This document shows, in pieces, positions 12,493-25,560 of a DNA stretch of 64,000 nt; position 1 is the stretch's first letter; every line of letters starts with the position of its first letter. The notes beneath the pieces were generated by a model. The model saw only the letters and a program-made list of their open reading frames with translations, was not told where the DNA came from and did not search any database. The DNA comes from Hanleya hanleyi. Taxonomy: Eukaryota > Mollusca > Polyplacophora > Lepidopleurida > Hanleyidae. The position numbers and the translations under genes were made by a program. The stretch is taken from positions 1 to 64,000 of the forward strand of contig JAVTVY010018767.1 in NCBI GenBank assembly GCA_036873755.1, written 5' to 3'.

Positions 12493-13647
12493 AAAAAGAC
12501 AACAGATGTTGGCCGTTCGGACGATTCGGACTAGTTCATGATACGTTTTATCGGAAAATGCATGGCAAGGAGCAACTAAATCATTGTTTATACGATTCGG
12601 GCTTCTACATTACGATGGTTGCTGGGATGTACGTGGAACCTAATGACAGCATCATTAGGTTCCAGTTGAAGCTAGGTCCAGTATAAATTATGGCAGCCAT
12701 TCATCACTCATCACTGTGTCACCCAGTGTTGTTTGTATGGATTAGTTTATTCATTCACTGTCAAATCAAATGCAGTCATTAACTAAGTCAATCTGTGATT
12801 TATATGTGATTAATTATTTGTCAAATCAATTGCAATCATTAACTGTTAATCTGTGATTCTCATGTCTTATATGGGCGCTTGTAATCAGCAAATAAATTCT
12901 ATAAATCTATAAATCACTCGGTGCCATGGATCAAGAATCCACAAACTCTATTAGCATGCAGTGGCGGACTTGAAGAAAGACTTCTCTTGCAAGTCTTTAC
13001 TGATTTTGAAAAGGCATCGTGATTAGACCAATGCTGTTGTTGTTGTTGACAAGCCTCAAAATTTACAAAGGGTATTACTTTTATTCAGAATTCCCAACAC
13101 ATAATGAATTGCCTTACAAATAGGCTTAGGCCTACAATCTCTGGATCATGATATCAGCTAGCAACTCTTTGACTCCCATTTAATTATTTTCTCAACTCTA
13201 AACTCCTGCAGTAGATAAAATCTGTGATCCAAGTGCCTGCCTTGGCACTGTAAGCTTCTGGTACAATACAAAGACACTCGAACTCCTGGTAAAAACTCTA
13301 GGTACCGGTACTTAACATTTTATTTAAGACTTGATCGATTTGTTCTAATATTGTGATTAACTTTTTTTGTATTGATTATGCAGGGTGGTAAAAAATTTCA
13401 AAAACTTAATACAACTTAGTGGAGTGGTCGTAAAAACAGAAAAAACCCTGAAATGGAGTCGAAAAAAACTCAATATTTTAACTAGGGTGGTAAAACATTT
13501 GACGTCTATGAACCCCCAGACTAGTCTGTAATACCCGATGTCGACCAAGCATCAACTTCTCTCAAATGCCAACATATATCAAAGATCAAAAGGTGGGCCT
13601 CGGAGACGAAACGTCCACCAGCAGAATCTCGCCGTATACAGGTAAAA

Positions 13648-13862
13648 ATTACAACACATATAAGGGAAGTGGGGAGAGGTGCCGACATACTGACAGAGTC
13701 ACATGGCTTCACAGTATAGTCTTCTGGTTAACCTATTCTAAAGCACATACCAAGAATCTAACGATTCGTGATATGTGTTGTATCTCAGGTACGCTTTTAT
13801 TGTACCTGTTCATGTGGCAACATGGATGACATGACCACAAGGCCCCCAGGACCGGCATAAGC
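13648..13862 (+). repeat. Internal 210-bp repeat, unit 1 copy B
   Basis: Second copy of the block at 12286-12492, same orientation about 1.36 kb downstream. Small differences (ACAGAGTCACATGG versus ACAGAGACATGG) distinguish it. Purine-rich 'GGAGCTTGGAACTT' repeats follow at about 14080-14220. Confidence 0.8.
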
Positions 13863-14887
13863 GGTATTAGATACAAATCAAGCCTTCAAGCCTTTTTGTC
13901 AGGCGAATCCGGACTTTAATTATGCTAGTTGCCGGTACTTATATCCCAACAAAATATGAGAAAAATGGGGAAATTGAAAATCATATTTGTGACACCTCAT
14001 TAAACATCTTAGGTAAGAAAAACCTCAAATCTAAAGCCACAACATTTTACAGCATATCGTAACCAGCACTAGACCAGGTGGAGTTTGGAGCTTCGGAGGT
14101 GGAGCTTGGAACTCAAGAGATGAAGCTTGAGAGAGATGGAGCTTGGATCGTCGGAGCTGGAACTTGAAACTACGGTGCTGGAACTTGGAACTTGGGAACT
14201 GTGAACTACGAAACTTTGAAACTTGTTTTAGGGTGACCCCCCAGTTTGCCCGTCCAAATAGCCAGCGAGTAAACAACCAGCGAGTTCTTGATGTCAGTGT
14301 GTGTTACGTGGAAACAAGGTATAAATTTCATCAAGATTCCGCCATATTTTCCCAGTATAAAATAAGTTGAACAGAAAACAAACTACTGAATTTTAGATAC
14401 CTTATCCAGGATTCTTTAATGCATACACTTATCACAAATTATAAAATCACAACGTGTGTACCGATTATATCAAGTCTATAAAAATACAGTCTAGGCCTAA
14501 CATAATCAACTTTTTCGACAGGGAACCATATCAACACGAGTTGTTGTTGTAATTTATCGGACAATTTTTATGAGAAATTAATGTATTGCATTGTTGATGA
14601 CTGAGCTATTGTGATTGACTTCGAGTAGAATAAACATTTTTCCTTCTTTGTCTAGATTCCAAAAGCTATCATCTGATCATTTCTTCTAAGTCGAGGGTGC
14701 ATGTGTTGTTGGAATAAGTTATTTGGAAGCTGCGCATAGACCAACACAATTCTGTCCTGTCTCTATTTGAATTGAGATTTTTGTTGTCAAATTCACATTT
14801 GTCTTGAGCTGTGAAATCTTGAGAGTTGAATATCTTGGAGATGAACATCTTGGAGTTGAAGATCTTGGAAATGACAACCCTTACCAG

Positions 14888-17265
14888 AATATCTTATAGG
14901 ATCCTATGAGATTTTGAAAAATCCTATAAGATTCTGAAAAATCCTATAAGATTAAGATTCTAAAAAATCCTATAAGATTCTGAAAAATCGAATAAGATTT
15001 TGAAAAAATCCTATAAAATTCTAAAAAATCCTATAAGATTCTAAAAAATTCTATAAGACTCTGAAAAATCCTATAAGATTCTAAAAAATCCTATAAGATT
15101 CTGAAAAATCCTATAAGATTCAATCCAATAGGATTTCTAGATTATTGGAATTTTCCCACAAACTTTTACAGTAACATAACAGTATAAATTAGAACTACCT
15201 GTATACAAGTTTCAGTGATCTTAATTAGCTCTGGGAATATCCCAGCTTAAAGTTGGCTGATTTGATTTCACTCAGTGGCATCAAATCTCATTTTCATGAA
15301 ATCACTAAACATCAGATTTGTACTTCACAGTTCAAAATAGCTGCAACTGTGTAAAATATGTGGTTACTGACATATTACTCAGATTTTTGAAGAATTTTGT
15401 ATCTTTGAAAGTGATCTATACCATGGGTTTTCATTTGAATAAAATAAAATATTAATAATATGAGTCTCTCAAATATTAGTGTTATCAAAATAGTATCATA
15501 TTAAATAAGAAATCTTGTTGAAATTAGATTTTATAATCAGTCCAAATCCATGATTTTATAGTACAATTGGACAAAATGGGAAAAATATTTTTAGAAGAAT
15601 CAGTTCTAACATAATGTCAGCAACAAAAGATGTCCATTAAATAATACTTTATATTATCCTCTTCATTATTATCAATTGTTTAAATATAATATATATATAT
15701 TTAATTTCTGTTTCTGATAGTCTTTTTCCTCTTCACTGTTTAATCGAAATAAGTGGAGTTATCTGCCTTGATAATTTAGTTGAACATTGGGGGCGCCACC
15801 ATCATCTTAAGAAAATGGCTGACAAGTGCAAAAATCAGGTGGATTTGTTCATGTTACGCTAGAACTATGGAGGTTTGAAGAACTGTATTGTAGATGTTGA
15901 TGAGTGCAGCTAGTGATATGGTAAGTTATAAATATATAACTATAATTTTTCTTTTTTATCATAACTTAATAAGCAAAGAACTGAGCTGAACAGTGGGACC
16001 CTTGTGATGTGGACCCACCACCTATCATTATCAACAAGTTTCCCTTGATATACTTGGCATATGAAAAAATTTATATTGGCCTCAATAGATATTGCTATAT
16101 GGACTGGTTGTAATAATGTACTTCACCTTATAATTGCAGTCAAATTTAATGGGTCATATAGCATGGCTTTCACAAAGATCTACCTAGATTCATCAAGGCA
16201 GTGTGGATTGCCATTGTCATGATTGTGTGAATTATCAGCTTGGAAACCCTAGGCTTGGGGACCTCATATGAAGATTGGCATGCACCCTGGAGGGAATCCC
16301 CTGAGGGTGAGATATTTTTATCACAAAACTTCTAAAAAGTTGTATACTTCGTGTTCATGTCAGGACAGTGGGATTTAACTGGTTTTTAGGTCTAAATAAA
16401 TTATTTTGTTGTTTTCAACTGTTTATTGATTTACAAATATTTCCATACCAAATTTTTGAATCATTAATTTTAAAAATAATTTGGATTGAATTTGTGAAGT
16501 ATTCTAATTGATCAGAAATAAAAGTACTGATCTTTGTACGGGATATTTTCAATCTAGCCCCATTCATGGATTGTTATTATTTCTCACAGCGGCTAACTGC
16601 AAATTATTACATTCTCTTCCAGGCGACTGCTAGAAGAACTTTCCCGGTTCCGAGAAGGCCATTCGGGATGCCATGAATCTAAACTGAATGGCGAGCAGAA
16701 GCTCTACAGGAAACTGATGGAGATTATGATACTCTGTTCACGTTCCTCCGTGAATATCTATCTTTATAGTGCACATGCATATAAAAAAAAGAAAATATTT
16801 ATTATATTTATTTGTTTGTTCTTTTTGTTCCATGCATTAGTAAATTCACCAGAATATCTTTCCCTGTAACATATCTGTGCTACATCCAAAACAAGCAACC
16901 TTTACGCTAATACATTTTCTGATGTATTTACCATTTAACAATACTGGGGCATTTTGTATTTCGTGTATTTACCATAAAAGATGACCTATATCACTCATCC
17001 AAATGTTCTCATAGAAAGTTTCTAGAGAAATCCTCTATTCCATAACTAAATCCTATAGGATCCCATTACAAAATCCTATAGGAATTTATCTTATAGGATC
17101 CTAATAAAAAATCTTATAGGATTTTTGGGCCAAAATCTTTTAGGATCCTATAAGATTTTAATCTTATAGGATCCTATTAGAAATCCTATAGGATTTAATC
17201 TTATAGAATCCTATTGAAAACTCTTATAAGATTTTGGGCCAAAATCTTACAGGATCCTTAAGATT
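14888..17265. mobile_element. Inverted-repeat element with exon-like pieces, unit 1
   Basis: The left border (14888-15130) is a tandem array of about 20-bp units around AATCCTATAAGATT. The right border (17040-17265) carries the reverse complement, AATCTTATAGGATT, with ATCCTATAGGAT palindromes. The two subterminal arrays are therefore inverted with respect to each other, as in many non-autonomous DNA transposons. The interior has splice-like signals: a donor-like ATGGTAAGT near 15917, an acceptor-like TAATTGCAG ending at 16140, a donor-like AGGGTGAGA near 16305 and an acceptor TTCTCTTCCAG ending about 16622. The segment after the last acceptor is open for about 80 codons in one frame (RLLEELSRFREGH...). 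No transposase is recognisable. Confidence 0.45.
16623..16880 (+). pseudogene. Exon-like open segment, unknown gene (unit 1)
   Basis: Directly follows a good 3' splice site (TTCTCTTCCAG). One frame stays open through an amphipathic, charged stretch (LLEELSRFREGH, LNGEQKLYRKLMEIM) before running into AT-rich sequence. A preceding exon-like piece (16141-16305) has in-frame stops in every frame I tried, so the whole may be a decayed captured gene fragment. I do not recognise the family. The same segment is repeated at about 23890-24150. Confidence 0.3.
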
Positions 17266-17499
17266 GATTTATCTTACTTGATAATGTAGGCATAATGTAG
17301 GTGCCTGATTTAAAATCTTGAAATTTGGCCTTTTCAATATGTGAATACATACTCCTCAAAATAGAGTTAGGTGCGCAATTGGCTTTTTCCTTGATATTTT
17401 TCATTCTCCCCTATCTCTTAACATGGTGCTAAATAGCACTGGTGACAATATAGTGCAGATATTTTGCTACTCTTTGGCGTCGGGATTTGAAGGCAATAT

Positions 17500-18105
17500 A
17501 ATTCTTCTAATTATCATCTAAATTGCATAGATTCGCACTGCATGAAGAGTTAATATATGGTCTATTTAGCGTAGATTCGCAAATCTGTTTAACTTCGGCG
17601 AGATTTCAGAGAAGACAATATATTGTCTAATTAGCACTTTGATAATCTCATCTAAATTGCAAAGATTCGCACTTCATGGAGAGTTAATATATTTTCTATT
17701 TAGCGTAGATTCGCAAATGTGTTTACCTCGTCGAGATTTCAGAGAAGACAATATATTGTCTAATTAGCACTTTGATAATCTCATCTAAATTGCATAGATT
17801 CGCACTTCAGGGAAAGTTAATATATTGTCTATTTAGCGTAGATTCGCAAATCTGTTTTACCTCGGCGAGGCTGCAGGGGAGACAATATATTGTCTAATTA
17901 GCACTTTGATAATCTCATCTAAATTGGCTAGATTCGCACATCATGAAGAGTTAATATATTGTCTATTTAGCGTAGATTCGCAAACGTGTTTAACTTCGGC
18001 GAGATTTCAGAGAAGACAATATATTGTCTAATTAGCACTTTGATAATCTCATCTAAATTGCATAGATTCGCACTTCAAGGAAAGTCAATATATTGTCTAT
18101 TTAGC
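17500..18105 (+). repeat. 134-bp tandem repeat array, unit 1
   Basis: About 4.5 copies with period 133-134 bp (GATAATCTC recurs at 17641, 17774, 17908 and 18042). Each contains GACAATATATTGTC, a 14-bp perfect palindrome, and the motif GCGTAGATTCGCA. The 7.3-kb duplication junction falls inside this array. Confidence 0.9.
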
Positions 18106-21100
18106 GTAGAAGCGGTACATTACCATGCGTTTACTGAGCAATAATAGGATGATTTATTGAATAAACAAAACATTTTGAGCTCGGTAATTATACTACCAAA
18201 TGTAGAATCGTAAACTGGGACGATTCAATAAGTTCACCTATGTTCAATCATATGACATTAAGCCGGAGACACATGACCAAATTTTGTCTGACAGATGGAA
18301 TATTCATGAAAGATTGTTTTGGCCTTCAGGTTTCTTGTATTCAACACCAAGAACACACAAGACTAGGAGATAACGAATGCTCACAACGGTGTTGTGAAAT
18401 TTGATCATATTTATCAAAGAAAATTTGATCAAGTGTATCCGGCCTCATAGTTTTGAGCAAACCAGTCATAACCTACAGTAAATCCTATAATAATTCAGTC
18501 ATACTGCCAGTAAAATTTCAATCACTCTCCAATCCTTTTGACAACATTTAATACGAATTAATTTGTTATCCTCCAAAATCATTTCATTTTAAGGATTTCG
18601 CGAGTCTGCGATTCATTATCGTTCGTTGGCATTGTCTTGATTTTCTCTATGTAAGGTGGCCTTTTTCCCCTTTCGGTGAGGTTCAGTCGCTGATGTCATA
18701 AAACCTGTTCGACCTGTTTGCTCAGTGTCTGCCGCCAAACACACTGAAGCACAAGCTTACTAAAAAAAGTTTCCTTGGCTCTAAATTTATGATCTGTTGG
18801 TAAATGATACCTTCCTCACATAGTGAGCTGAGCAATTTAAATTATGAAAATTATTTTGTTTTGGCTTCAGCCAAACGTACCAATGACGGGAGATAATTTT
18901 ACAAGCATGTTATAGCACAGGATGTAATACATGCAGACCACGATGCACTTTCTTAAACTGGCGTGAATTCGGACAATGACCTGGGAAAAGTACAAAAGTG
19001 TCAACCTAATACTATGACAATGTTTCAAATCTAAACTCATGTTTCACGCATAGTCGTCTTAGAAATGCTTCCTTATTTTATAGTGACCTAATTTTGCAAT
19101 TCTCTTTTGATAGATGGGTACCAAATGTCAGTGATATGTTCCTCTGTATATTTTTAACTCCCTGTCCCTGTCTCCCTGCAAGTTAACGACACCCCAAAGT
19201 TCAGTCCCGCTCATCTATATAATATTTATAACAAAGAAAGACAAGTATAAGATATTACTTGTTTCGTTGTCATACTCTGGTAATAAAACTCACTGCAAGT
19301 ATATGTAGGGTAATATCAAGAATATTTTACAGCTTATTATCTTCTACCGGTACATAAAAATCTATATTATTAAGTTATTTCTTGAGAAATATATTCTCCC
19401 AAAGACAAGAGACCCTAGTTAATATCCTGGTGCCAACTGATTCTAACGGCTATTAAAACTGTATTTTTCAGTAATCATGGGAATACAGGTAACATAACGC
19501 CAGTCAAACAGTTCATGGGTTTTAAATTGTTTTAAGAAGTGCACAATGGTTCCAGTACGCAATTCATGATTACAACACATATAAGGGAAGTGGGAAGAGG
19601 TGCCGACATACTTACAGAGACATGGCTTCACAGTATAGTTTTCTGGTTAACCTATTCTAAAGCACATACCAAGAATCTAGTGATTCGTGATATGTGTTGT
19701 GTCTCAGGTACGCTTTTATTGTACCTGTTCATGTGGCAACATGGATGACATGACCACACGGCCCCTAGCACCGGCATAAAAAGACAACAGATGTTGGCCG
19801 TTCGGACGATTCGGACTAGTTCATGATACGTTTTATCGGAAAATGCATGGCAAGGAGCAACTAAATCATTGTTTATACGATTCGGGCTTCTACATTACGA
19901 TGGTTGCTGGGATGTACGTGGAACCTAATGACAGCATCATTAGGTTCCAGTTGAAGCTAGGTCCAGTATAAATTATGGCAGCCATTCATCACTCATCACT
20001 GTGTGACCCAGTGTTGTTTGTATGGATTAGTTTATTCATTCACTGTCAAATCAAATGCAGTCATTAACTAAGTCAATCTGTGATTTATATGTGATTAATT
20101 ATTTGTCAAATCAATTGCAATCATTAACTGTTAATCTGTGATTCTCATGTCTTATATGGGCGCTTGTAATCAGCAAATAAATTATATAAATCTATAAATC
20201 ACTCGGTGCCATGGATCAAGAATCCACAAACTCTATTAGCATGCAGTGGCGGACTTGAAGAAAGACTTCTCTTGCAAGTCTTTACTGATTTTGAAAAGGC
20301 ATCGTGATTAGACCAATGCTGTTGTTGTTGTTGACAAGCCTCAAAATTTACAAAGGGTATTACTTTTATTCAGAATTCCCAACACATAATGAATTGCCTT
20401 ACAAATAGGCTTAGGCCTACAATCTCTGGATCATGATATCAGCTAGCAACTCTTTGACTCCCATTTAATTATTTTCTCAACTCTAAACTCCTGCAGTAGA
20501 TAAAATCTGTGATCCAAGTGCCTGCCTTGGCACTGTAAGCTTCTGGTACAATACAAAGACACTCGAACTCCTGGTAAAAACTCTAGGTGCCGGTACTTAA
20601 CATTTTATTTAAGACTTGATCGATTTGTTCTAATATTGTGATTAACTTTTTTTGTATTGATTATGCAGGGTGGTAAAAAATTTCAAAAACTTAATACAAC
20701 TTAGTGGAGTGGTCGTAAAAACAGAAAAAAACCCTGAAATGGAGTCGAAAAAAACTCAATATTTTAACTAGGGTGGTAAAACATTTGACGTCTATGAACC
20801 CCCAGACTAGTCTGTAATACCCGATGTCGACCAAGCATCAACTTCTCTCAAATGCCAACATATATCAAAGATCAAAAGGTGGGCCTCGGAGACGAAACGT
20901 CCACCAGCAGAATCTCGCCGTATACAGGTAAAAATTACAACACATATAAGGGAAGTGGGGAGAGGTGCCGACATACTGACAGAGTCACATGGCTTCACAG
21001 TATAGTCTTCTGGTTAACCTATTCTAAAGCACATACCAAGAATCTAACGATTCGTGATATGTGTTGTATCTCAGGTACGCTTTTATTGTACCTGTTCATG

Positions 21101-24100
21101 TGTCAACATGGATGACATGACCACAAGGCCCCCAGGACCGGCATAAGCGGTATTAGATACAAATCAAGCCTTCAAGCCTTTTTGTCAGGCGAATCCGGAC
21201 TTTAATTATGCTAGTTGCCGGTACTTATATCCCAACAAAATATGAGAAAAATGGGGAAATTGAAAATCATATTTGTGACACCTCATTAAACATCTTAGGT
21301 AAGAAAAACCTCAAATCTAAAGCCACAACATTTTACAGCATATCGTAACCAGCACTAGACCAGGTGGAGTTTGGAGCTTCGGAGGTGGAGCTTGGAACTC
21401 GAGAGATGAAGCTTGAGAGAGATGGAGCTTGGATCGTCGGAGCTGGAACTTGAAACTACGGTGCTGGAACTTGGAACTTGGGAACTGTGAACTACGAAAC
21501 TTTGAAACTTGTTTTAGGGTGACCCCCCAGTTTGCCCGTCCAAATAGCCAGCGAGTAAACAACCAGCGAGTTCTTGATGTCAGTGTGTGTTACGTGGAAA
21601 CAAGGTATAAATTTCATCAAGATTCCGCCATATTTTCCCAGTATAAAATAAGTTGAACAGAAAACAAACTACTGAATTTTAGATACCTTATCCAGGATTC
21701 TTTAATGCATACACTTATCACAAATTATAAAATCACGTGTGTACCGATTATATCAAGTCTATAAAAATACAGTCTAGGCCTAACATAATCAACTTTTTCG
21801 ACAGGGAACCATATCAACACGAGTTGTTGTTGTAATTTATCGGACAATTTTTATGAGAAATTAATGTATTGCATTGTTGATGACTGAGCTATTGTGATTG
21901 ACTTCGAGTAGAATAAACATTTTTCCTTCTTTGTCTAGATTCCAAAAGCTATCATCTGATCATTTCTTCTAAGTCGAGGATGCATGTGTTGTTGGAATAA
22001 GTTATTTGGAAGCTGCGCATAGACCAACACAATTCTGTCCTGTCTCTATTTGAATTGAGATTTTTGTTGTCAAATTCACATTTGTCTTGAGCTGTGAAAT
22101 CTTGAGAGTTGAATATCTTGGAGATGAACATCTTGGAGTTGAAGATCTTGGAAATGACAACCCTTACCAGAATATCTTATAGGATTCTATGAGATTTTGA
22201 AAAATCCTATAAGATTCTGAAAAATCCTATAAGATTAAGATTCTAAAAAATCCTATAAGATTCTGAAAAATCAAATAAGATTTTGAAAAAATCCTATAAA
22301 ATTCTAAAAAATCCTATAAGATTCTAAAAAATTCTATAAGACTCTGAAAAATCCTATAAGATTCTAAAAAATCCTATAAGATTCTGAAAAATCCTATAAG
22401 ATTCAATCCAATAGGATTTCTAGATTATTGGAATTTTCCCACAAACTTTTACAGTAACATAACAGTATAAATTAGAACTACCTGTATACAAGTTTCAGTG
22501 ATCTTAATTAGCTCTGGGAATATCCCAGCTTAAAGTTGGCTGATTTGATTTCACTCAGTGGCATCAAATCTCATTTTCATGAAATCACTAAACATCAGAT
22601 TTGTACTTCACAGTTCAAAATAGCTGCAACTGTGTAAAATATGTGGTTACTGACATATTACTCAGATTTTTGAAGAATTTTGTATCTTTGAAAGTGATCT
22701 ATACCATGGGTTTTCATTTGAATAAAATAAAATATTAATAATATGAGTCTCTCAAATATTAGTGTTATCAAAATAGTATCATATTAAATAAGAAATCTTG
22801 TTGAAATTAGATTTTATAATCAGTCCAAATCCATGATTTTATAGTACAATTGGACAAAATGGGAAAAATATTTTTAGAAGAATCAGTTCTAACATAATGT
22901 CAGCAACAAAAGATGTCCATTAAATAATACTTTATATTATCCTCTTCATTATTATCAATTGTTTAAATATAATATATATATATTTAATTTCTGTTTCTGA
23001 TAGTCTTTTTCCTCTTCACTGTTTAATCGAAATAAGTGGAGTTATCTGCCTTGATAATTTAGTTGAACATTGGGGGCGCCACCATCATCTTAAGAAAATG
23101 GCTGACCACAAGTGCAAAAATCAGGTGGATTTGTTCATGTTACGCTAGAACTATGGAGGTTTGTTGATGAGTGCAGCTAGTGATATGGTAAGTTATAAAT
23201 ATATAACTATAATTTTTCTTTTTTATCATAACTTAATAAGCAAAGAACTGAGCTGAACAGTGGGACCCTTGTGATGTGGACCCACCACCTATTATTATCA
23301 ACAAGTTTCCCTTGATATACTTGGCATATGAAAAAATTTATATTGGCCTCAATAGATATTGCTATATGGACTGGTTGTAATAATGTACTTCACCTTATAA
23401 TTGCAGTCAAATTTAATGGGTCATATAGCATGGCTTTCATAAAGATCTACCTAGATTCATCAAGGCAGTGTGGATTGCCATTGTCATGATTGTGTGAATT
23501 ATCAGCTTGGAAACCCCAGGCTTGGGGACCTCATATGAAGATTGGCATGCACCCTGGAGGGAATCCCCTGAGGGTGAGATATTTTTATCACAAAACTTCT
23601 AAAAAGTTGTATACTTCGTGTTCATGTCAGGACAGTGGGATTTAACTGGTTTTTAGGTCTAAATAAATTATCTTGTTGTTTTCAACTGTTTATTGATTTA
23701 CAAATATTTCCATACCAAATTTTTGAATCATTAATTTTAAAAATAATTTGGATTGAATTTGTGAAGTATTCTAATTGATCAGAAATAAAAGTACTGATCT
23801 TTGTACGGGATATTTTCAATCTAGCCCCATTCATGGATTGTTATTATTTCTCACAGCGGCTAACTGCAAATTATTACATTCTCTTCCAGGCGACTGCTAG
23901 AAGAACTTTCCCGGTTCCGAGAAGGCCATTCGGGATGCCATGAATCTAAACTGAATGGCGAGCAGAAGCTCTACAGGAAACTGATGGAGATTATGATACT
24001 CTGTTCACGTTCCTCCGTGAATATCTATCTTTATAGTGCACATGTATATAAAAAAAGAAAATATTTATTATATTTATTTGTTTGTTCTTTTTGTTCCATG

Positions 24101-25408
24101 CATTAGTAAATTCACCAGAATATCTTTCCCTGTAACATATCTGTGCTACATCCAAAACAAGCAACCTTTACGCTAATACATTTTCTGATGTATTTACCAT
24201 TTAACAATACTGGGGCATTTTGTATTTCGTGTATTTACCATAAAAGATGACCTATATCACTCATCCAAATGTTCTCATAGAAAGTTTCTAGAGAAATCCT
24301 CTATTCCATAACTAAATCCTATAGGATCCCATTACAAAATCCTATAGGAATTTATCTTATAGGATCCTAATAAAAAATCTTATAGGATTTTTGGGCCAAA
24401 ATCTTTTAGGATCCTATAAGATTTTAATCTTATAGGATCCTAATAGAAATCCTATAGGATTTAATCTTATAGAATCCTATTGAAAACTCTTATAAGATTT
24501 TGGGCCAAAATCTTACAGGATCCTTAAGATTTTTTTTAAGGGAATCTTGCAGTTAATTATCTTGATTTATCTTACTTGATAATGTAGGCATAATGTAGGT
24601 GCCTGATTTAAAATCTTGAAATTTGGCCTTTTCAATATGTGAATACATACTCCTCAAAATAGAGTTAGGTGCGCAATTGGCTTTTTCCTTGATATTTTTC
24701 ATTCTCCCCTATCTCTTAACATGGTGCTAAATAGCACTGGTGACAATATAGTGCAGATATTTTGCTACTCTTTGGCGTCGGGATTTGAAGGCAATATAAT
24801 TCTTTGAAGGCAATTATCATCTAAATTGCATAGATTCGCACTGCATGAAGAGTTAATATATGGTCTATTTAGCGTAGATTCGCAAATCTGTTTAACTTCG
24901 GCGAGATTTCAGAGAAGACAATATATTGTCTAATTAGCACTTTGATAATCTCATCTAAATTGCAAAGATTCGCACTTCATGGAGAGTTAATATATTTTCT
25001 ATTTAGCGTAGATTCGCAAATGTGTTTACCTCGTCGAGATTCCAGAGAAGACAATATATTGTCTAATTAGCACTTTGATAATCTCATCTAAATTGCATAG
25101 ATTCGCACTTCAGGGAAAGTTAATATATTGTCTATTTAGCGTAGATTCGCAAATCTGTTTTACCTCGGCGAGACTGCAGGGGAGACAATATATTGTCTAA
25201 TTAGCACTTTGATAATCTCATCTAAATTGGCTAGATTCGCACATCATGAAGAGTTAATATATTGTCTATTTAGCGTAGATTCGCAAACGTGTTTAACTTC
25301 GGCGAGATTTCAGAGAAGACAATATATTGTCTAATTAGCACTTTGATAATCTCATCTAAATTGCATAGATTCGCACTTCAAGGAAAGTCAATATATTGTC
25401 TATTTAGC
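18106..25408 (+). repeat. 7.3-kb direct tandem duplication, unit 2
   Basis: Second unit (7303 bp), nearly identical to 10827-18105 at an offset of 7279-7286 bp over most of its length. Notable differences: a 6-bp insertion just after the start, a roughly 33-bp segment near 24531-24563 (after CCTTAAGATT) that is missing from unit 1, and a small change near 23160. The very low divergence implies a recent event or ongoing exchange. Confidence 0.95.
22172..24530. mobile_element. Inverted-repeat element, unit 2 copy
   Basis: Duplicate of 14888-17265 with the same inverted CCTATAAGATT subterminal arrays and exon-like interior. The right flank here keeps extra sequence (TTTTTTTAAGGGAATCTTG...) that is lost in unit 1. 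Confidence 0.45.
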
Positions 25409-25560
25409 GTAGATTCGCAGATCTGTTTTACCTCGGGGAGACTGCAGGGGAGGCAATATATTGTCTAATTAGCACTTTGATAATCTCATCTAAATTGCAT
25501 AGATTCACACTTCACGGAGAGTTAATATATTGTCTATTTAGCGTAGATTCGCAAATGTGT
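24800..25560 (+). repeat. 134-bp tandem repeat array, unit 2 and beyond
   Basis: About 5.5 copies of the array described at 17500-18105. It continues past the duplication end (25408) for roughly 150 bp into unique flank, which shows that this copy holds the original right end of the array. Confidence 0.9.

Larger units (their letters stand above)
10827..18105 (+). repeat. 7.3-kb direct tandem duplication, unit 1
   Basis: Unit 1 (7279 bp) is repeated almost identically as 18106-25408. The pentamer GTAGA is present at the left start (10827), the junction (18106) and the right end (25409), so the breakpoint has 5-bp microhomology. Differences are few substitutions and small indels. The unit contains no convincing protein gene. 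It holds a roughly 210-bp internal repeat (12286-12492 and 13648-13862), an inverted-repeat element (14888-17265) and a 134-bp tandem array (17500-18105). Confidence 0.95.

Noticed and set aside
14031..14370. Pair of frames on opposite strands rich in FQAPPPKL or WNLELGNCEL
   Set aside because: Produced by the simple 'GGAGCTTGGAACTT' repeat. The same repeat gives another frame at 8937-9368.
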